DNA of 64,000 bases, taken from positions 63,409,249 through 63,473,248 of the forward strand of contig NC_088295.1 of the NCBI RefSeq assembly GCF_032854445.1, written 5' to 3'. The stretch is from Liolophura sinensis. Taxonomy: Eukaryota; Mollusca; Polyplacophora; Chitonida; Chitonidae. Made by a program: the position numbers and the translations under genes. The number at the start of each line of letters is the position of its first letter. Position 1 is the stretch's first letter. Below are positions 58,272 through 64,000 of this stretch, one piece after another. The notes under the pieces are model-generated. The model did no database searches. It was not told where the DNA came from and saw nothing but the letters and a program-made list of their open reading frames with translations.

Positions 58272-58697
58272 TTGAACTTTGTGTCGTATGCATCATACAT
58301 TTGTTTCTATACCGCTGTTATTTTATTAATACTGGTTTGTGATCTATACTTTCCGAGAGGTCAACAATGCCTATTTATATTAACTTCCCACGAGACAGCA
58401 CAGAGAGCAATACTGTGCACGTTCAAGCAAGGCGGATGTACTATCAACATGACCAGATCTAGTTGTCACACCAATCGCCAAGTATTATGGACGCTCTGGT
58501 TCAATAATCACAAGACTAATGTCCACAACGACCAAGGAACTGGGGAAAGACAGTGTAAAGTAAGAAATTGTGATGAGTCATGTAATGAGAAGCGCTCAGT
58601 AGTCTTCAAGTTCCGGACGTATCCATTTATCCAGCATCCTGACTGCATGTGTTCACATATAAAAGGGGCAATTGTTTTTTCAACACGGTGTGGATAA
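58272..58697 (+). CDS. Cys-rich open frame without a usable upstream ATG
   Basis: A 141-codon frame that opens at a TTG after an in-frame stop; its first in-frame ATG is near codon 59. The first 30 codons are hydrophobic. The rest has 12 or so Cys, including CKVRNCDESC and a closing HPDCMCSHIKG...TRCG with a stop. If real it would be a terminal exon, or the ancient exon of a secreted disulfide-rich protein whose start lies in another exon. No convincing acceptor is visible. It could be chance or a relic; no family recognised. Confidence 0.25.
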   Translation: MNFVSYASYICFYTAVILLILVCDLYFPRGQQCLFILTSHETAQRAILCTFKQGGCTINMTRSSCHTNRQVLWTLWFNNHKTNVHNDQGTGERQCKVRNCDESCNEKRSVVFKFRTYPFIQHPDCMCSHIKGAIVFSTRCG

Positions 58698-60717
58698 AAC
58701 CCTAGGTCAGGGTCATTAATAAGCGAAGCAGAGCTTCCGAGGTTGTAGATACTCAGGTTAGACAAACATTCATTGTAAAGGCGTGAAGGCGTTTGATGTA
58801 ATACCCTTGACAACACCAATTTTTGTAGTAATGGTTGAATATGACGTTGGATTAAATTGGCAAACAAAACACCTAATGTAATAAGTACTACATGGAAAGG
58901 TATGTCCACGACATGTGCAGGACCCTACGGTGTATTGCCATTAAGGGAACTAAGAGTAATAATAGCAAAACTGGAAGTATCGTTGTTGCCTGAGGACGAT
59001 GTGACGTGAAATGTAAATCCCATGAAGTTGGATATCTTTCCTTTAATACACATTTAAGGATCATGAACTTGATATTTTAAGGAAAACAAGCTCTACAAAC
59101 GCTGTGTAGCACTAGACGTGATCTGACATAATCAGTGATTTCCCCACATGATTTAAAGTAATATTGCGATTGCGTAATCTCCATATCATATGTCAAAGAT
59201 TTATGCGACATGTCAAGTCAGTCCACAGGCAACCTTTGCCATCATCGATTTAGGTTGGGACTAGCAATCAGTCTGTAGCAGTTCCTATTTACTTAGAAAA
59301 CTAGAAGTCCATTAGTTGGCAGATTGCCGCGTGGACAGATGTGATAACATGGGTTACTGGAAGCCTCTCCCCACCCCCAAACCATCTTCCTCTTCCATTT
59401 CCACTCCCCCACACCTCGACATAAACGTCCATACTGTGGTGACAACTGTGATACTGGGGTGACGAATCTTCTCTCTTTTCCCTACAGGTTTACAGATCGG
59501 TTTTTCATCATTGTTTCCCTTCGCTACATGAAACTGGATAGTAAACGGTATGTTACATTACAAATTCGTATCAATCTAAAGGTAATAACCGGTAAACATT
59601 GTATGCACACCACTTTTCTCTTAACAGTTAAACGTAATCTATAAAGAGCTATTAGTCTACAACAGTTTATTCATAAAAGATGAATTTTGCATACAACAAC
59701 TTTACTCTTCTACATGCATAATCCAATGTATTTCATTAACGACCGTATGCATGCTCTGGCCATACTAAGCCTTATAGTATACCTAACTCTTAACAAGACG
59801 CTGCTTTCATGTCTGTCGCAGAATTTTGAAGATGCATTTGAGAGGACAATAAAAAAAAAGTTGTCTCTCTTTTCTCTCTATGCAAGGACAGTGTCATAGT
59901 TGGCGAATGACCACATAATATATAGATAACAAGTCTTTTTCTAAATGATGTTCCATAATTGACTTGTAATTTCTTTCAAACACTCCGTCAAAACAGTTGA
60001 AGTAATCGAGGGAATATACACTATGCCCAATGGAACAGAAATTTGTTCAGAGTAATTATTGCTATGTCAAGGAAGCAATACACATAGATTTTTCAACACA
60101 CGAGATCTTTAAGGTTATTATTGAACAAAAGCCACCACACATTCAACATGTCATCAACAAGTTGCTTAGAGACGGTTAGTACTCACCAACCTCCACACAT
60201 GCGCACAAACTGTGATTTGTTACGCAAGGTATAATCAGACTTCTGTTAATGGCTGTACATGGACATTAACCCTTGGGTTATCCCTCAAGCTGTGTAATTT
60301 GACACCTGACCTTGTTTTCTCAGCTCTGCTGACTAACATTGGTGAACCAGGTCAACAGAAGGCTGATGTCGGCTGTAAATTGAAGTCCATGCATCACCTT
60401 ATTGGTTACTTGAGCGCATTAATTTTAAATGCTATTTTTGTAGAAAATTTGTCAACTTCATCCGCTAACTTTCGCGCCCTGTCATGTCATACCACCACAT
60501 ACAGTTTGAACTTTTCTCTGCAACATATCAAAAAATCAACCTAGCCTGACCACCATTTGTTTTAGCTGCATGTTGTCGCTGGAAGTGTTGTCGTGGCATT
60601 TTGTCAACTCAGTAACCCCTGTAGTAACACTGGGTAAAAAGTTTTCAGTAATACCCAAAACACTAAAAATCATGGTGTATTTTAACTAGGTACTATGAAA
60701 CCTGGGTCAGGTCATAC
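58698..60717. other. Non-coding stretch
   Basis: No exon, RNA gene or mobile element recognised. Confidence 0.45.
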
Positions 60718-60968
60718 CAAGAACTTCAAAATTGGTACTTGTTGCTGACTCGCTTGACGTTCAGCCCGGTGTCAGTATAATGTGACTGGGTTGTGTGTCA
60801 TGTCTGGTGACTTTGCATGACTCTTCAGTGATATCAGCACTTTGGCAGAATGGAATCGCCCTGCCACAGGAAGACACAGTATAGGTAGACACACGTGCTA
60901 ACGACTCCTCATCGTCATATGACTGAAAACTTGTTAAGTACGACGTAAATCCCCAAGCATACATACGT
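60718..60968 (+). repeat. SINE family 2, plus strand
   Basis: It contains GGTACTTGTTGCTGACTCGC, GCCCGGTGTCAGTATAATGT, CATGACTCTTCAGTGATATC and a tail CTTGTTAAGTACGACGTAAA followed by CCCCAAGCATACATAC. The tail shares the AAGTACGACGTAAA core with family 1. Confidence 0.82.
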
Positions 60969-61527
60969 GTATTATATACAACACATAACGTCTGTGTGAC
61001 AGTATTATCCACCCCAATCTTCAGTTCGGAGGCTAATCTTCGACCAAATTGCCCGATTTGCGCATTTGTAACCTCTAGCACTGCCTTCCACAAATGGACA
61101 TATTTTGTTCTTATTCATAACTACGCCCACGCATGAAACACCTTCAATACAAATTACAGAACGTTCTACACTGTGTTTGTTTTCTGACAAAACCATAGAT
61201 TTTTTATTTCAAATATTTTGACATTTAATATAACATATGAAGACAGATGTCGTTTAGAACACGGTTGTAATTTACAACCGATGAAGCTGCAGGTTCCGCC
61301 ATGCTCTGGATGGACATTTTAGTAAAGTGCACAGTCAAACCTTCTGTGATTAAGTGCTAGTGGACATAGCGATCGAGCAGAGGAGTTTATTGGTACTGCA
61401 GAGATCATAAAACCGACAACATATTTCGATCTGTCACGTAGTTTACGACAACTCTGCGCCTGTATAAATGCTGTTCATCGAAACCTTTACGTTTACCGAA
61501 GACAATTAACTGACGTTTGTTTTGGCG

Positions 61528-61785
61528 AAACCGCTTTGGTGGCCTAATGGTTATGGAGGGTCCGCCTTTACGATGGGACACCTGGGATAATTCTCGGATC
61601 GGGGCATGTTAAAAACTTTAAAAATGGCACTTGTTGCTGCCTTGCTTGGGTCTCAACACTGAGGTAAGAGGAAGGAAATAGGACTGGTTGGCCCTGTGTC
61701 AGTATAATGTGATGGGATGGGGTGTCATGTTTGGTGTCTTCGGCATGATACTTCAAGTTAAGTTCGACGTAAAAAGCATATATTT
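61528..61785 (+). repeat. SINE family 2 with tRNA-like head, internally deleted
   Basis: The head GCTTTGGTGGCCTAATGGTT resembles a tRNA A-box region, and GGATAATTCTCGGATC stands where the B box should be. The body GGCACTTGTTGCTGCCTTGC and GTGTCAGTATAATGTGATGG matches the copy at 60718. The tail is shortened to AAGTTCGACGTAAAAAGC. Confidence 0.75.
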
Positions 61786-62790
61786 TTGATGGTCTTCCTG
61801 AATTTCTTACAACTGTTCTTTAATAAAAGTGAATTAACCATGTTAATATGCAGAACAAGGGAACATAACTTAGTTCAAAGTAATTTGTTTTGACCGTAAA
61901 ACAATGCGCATAGAAATGGCGCTGTTAGGTAAGGTAAGAGTAGGCCTACCGGAATTCCACTTTATCGTTGTCAAAAGTGTACGTGTACATATGATCCTTA
62001 ACAGTACGGCGCCTTTGCTATATTTGACACCTATGGATATTAAACGAGATGCCAAACACGGCCGACCAAAATTCTAACCGGAGATATTTAGCTGCGAATT
62101 ACGAGCTTGTCTTGACGGGAGGTAAACGAACAACCCCTTTATCTGGAACTAAATGTCATAAAAATCAGAAATACATTTTAAGGGAGTGGTTTAAGCGTTT
62201 CAACGCGATCTCGCTTTCGATGACACTCAAGGGTAGGGAAGGGTGTACCCTAGTCCCAATTGTCAGGTCGTGTTACCGCTCCCGGTACTAACCTGATCGC
62301 ACTGGTCAAGAGGTTACTGTCTAAAAAAGTAAATATGTACTGTATGTTTTGTGTATATGTGTGGCTCACGATCACAGCAAACAACATTTTTACCACACGT
62401 ACAAAAGTGAGTATTTATTTGAAGTGTATGTAGGTACACAAAAGTGTATAAGCAAATGATCATTAAGGTACATTTGCAGATTTGTGTACCTATTTCGTCT
62501 TGTACATGTTTTATAGACTGTTGCTCTTGGTATATAGATCGTCCACCCCGGGAGGGAGACACCTGGATCCTCCTATATGGAAATCCTAAGTTAATTGCTT
62601 ATCAAATGTTTATCGACAGCGTAAAATGGTAGGCCTGGTGAAATTAAACTGTGATTGGGAAGAGTGTCATGTAATACCTTGTTTCGTTACCATTTATCTA
62701 GTCGTCCACATTATCTATATCCTTCCCGATGCATTTGTACCATTGTATATAAACTGATCTGCTTATATCCTATACGTAGTCATCTTCAGC
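61786..62790. other. Non-coding stretch
   Basis: No exon recognised. Open frames here lack splice signals. Confidence 0.45.
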
Positions 62791-63056
62791 GGGTCTCCCT
62801 ATAGAAATGGTTAGCGTGCTAGCATCGCACAGTGACCCAGGAGTCTCTCACCAATGCGATTGCTCTCAGATCAAGTCCATCTCATCCTGGCTGCCATTTC
62901 GGTCGCACGTGAGAAGGTCTATCAGCAACTTGCGGATAATCGTGGGTTCGCCCTGGGCTCTGTCGAATTTCCTCCCACCCTAATGCTGGCCACCGTGTAA
63001 TAAGTGACATATAGATGAGTGCGGCGTAAAATACTAATCAGATAAATAAATAAATA
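62791..63056 (+). repeat. SINE family 1, nearly full length
   Basis: Head with GTGACCCAGGAGTCTCTCAC and a weakened B box (AGATCAAGTCC), core GCGGATAATCGTGGGTTCGC, tail GAGTGCGGCGTAAAATACTA and (AAAT)n. It is more diverged than 28611-28856. Confidence 0.88.
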
Positions 63057-64000
63057 CCGGAGACTGTTATAGGGTGGGTTTGTCTACGAACTGGGCACAT
63101 CCGTGACAAAGTGACCGCATGAGGTCCGTCTGACCTCTAACACGAAAACTTGTTTGTACTTGTATCTAATTAATGCGGCTGCCCATATGGATACAGTCCA
63201 GTGAAATCAACCACTGGATGTGGTTATTGTGCTATTGTGCAATGCCATGTGGTAATGTTTCCGGCGACTAGTATATGTAATTGTATGCAATGAGCAGCTC
63301 AGAACAATTATTCTGCAGTGGTCCCCCACAAACAGACCCAAAATCAAATGGCGTCTAGCTCGATATCATTGCTTCAGTTATGTTTTTAAAAATTGCTATG
63401 TAAAATGTAGGTTGCATCTCTGGTTTTCAGTGGTAATGGGACACTCCGTTACATTCATTGATAGTGGAGCAGAATGTACCTCACTGAGTAGGTTGCTTGT
63501 CTCTTATATAACTACGAGGCACACATATGTTGTGGGTTCTATCCTGGTCTTGAACAGAGAATTTTGAGGTTACTTCTTCTTGACGGAAAGAGGTGACATC
63601 TGAGCTTCTCGAACACGGTGAGACAGGTGATCGACAAATGAGTGTTAACAAATGTTGCTTAACATTTTTACAAGCCACAAGATATATAGCAATACTGTTT
63701 TTACTTTTGGCGACAAAAGGGTTCGAACTCCCCTCGGTCTATTTTGAAATCCGCAAAGACAGAGAACGAGCTAGACTGCTTGCCGTGTGTATCAAGGGAA
63801 AAGGTGTGTCATTTATATACCAGCTGTACGCATTTTCAGGCAAATGTAGGGCACACACTTTGCATACCTATCACTTTGTCTGCATCGCCTGTATTTCGGA
63901 GGCCGTTAAGCATACCGATTTAGCTCAGATATGGATTAGATATGTGCATTCAAGCTGGATCCGTTCACAAACCCAGTAAAATTATACCTAAGGAGAGCAC
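63057..64000. other. Right end, nothing confident
   Basis: A plus-strand frame runs to 63979 with an in-frame ATG at 63638 (MSVNKCCLTFLQATRYIAIL), but it has no acceptor, donor or recognisable domain. It is treated as unproven. Confidence 0.35.

Noticed and set aside
58508-58909. 133-codon minus-strand frame
   Set aside because: Largely antisense to the Cys-rich frame, with no splice signals or domain.
61528-61600. tRNA gene candidate
   Set aside because: It is the head of a family-2 SINE, with the SINE body directly following and a damaged B box.
63593-63979. 128-codon plus-strand frame at the right edge
   Set aside because: It begins without ATG; the internal ATG product has no recognised features, and no acceptor or donor supports an exon.

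Overview
This window looks like nuclear DNA of a lophotrochozoan invertebrate, most likely a mollusc and perhaps a bivalve. It is AT-rich, its genes have introns, and it carries several dispersed tRNA-derived SINEs ending in (AAAT)n tails. Their core and tail, close to TTGAGTACGGCGTAAAAC, are the type I associate with bivalve and gastropod genomes. No species can be named from the sequence alone. Open frames are short almost everywhere, as expected for introns and intergenic DNA. Only two things are identified with confidence: the start of one host gene and one complete LTR retrotransposon.

Left end (58-9079, minus strand): the first four coding exons of androglobin (ADGB), a large chimeric calpain-like/globin protein tied to cilia and sperm flagella. 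All splice sites are canonical, the phases join, and the 105 joined residues keep the MASKQ start, the WPEW motif, the KGKSPV stretch and the HFFEDP...WKRPQD block. The gene continues beyond position 1. A candidate 5' flank lies at 9080-9400.

11-31 kb: several short minus-strand frames, each starting with ATG and most ending at a splice donor, at 11265, 12670, 21731, 23222, 25156 and 28304, plus an exon-like frame at 30742. Three with good donors end in phase 2, as androglobin exon 1 does. They may be alternative first exons, or first exons of separate genes; I recognise none of the products. One of them (23222) has a decayed second copy with its 5' flank at 24867. The same zone holds a tandem segmental duplication (13091-17440 and 17449-20283), whose second copy lacks about 1.6 kb. 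It could also be an assembly artefact of two haplotypes.

31-43 kb: two candidate plus-strand first exons (32938, with a hydrophobic leader; 34717, behind CCAAT and E-box motifs), then a complete 7,085-bp Ty3/Gypsy-class retrotransposon on the minus strand (35389-42473). It has two 1,006-bp LTRs in which I saw no difference, a 4-bp target duplication, a tRNA-Pro-type primer site, a polypurine tract and one intact 1,610-codon gag-pol frame. Its domain order is Gag - protease - integrase - reverse transcriptase - RNase H, so integrase comes before reverse transcriptase as in the Gmr1 group, and its Gag has a SCAN-like region. This is the most notable object in the window.

43-64 kb: mostly non-coding. 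It holds SINEs of three families, three minisatellites (48.3, 54.6 and 55.7 kb) and a Cys-rich open frame at 58.3 kb without a usable upstream ATG. No confident gene is seen there.
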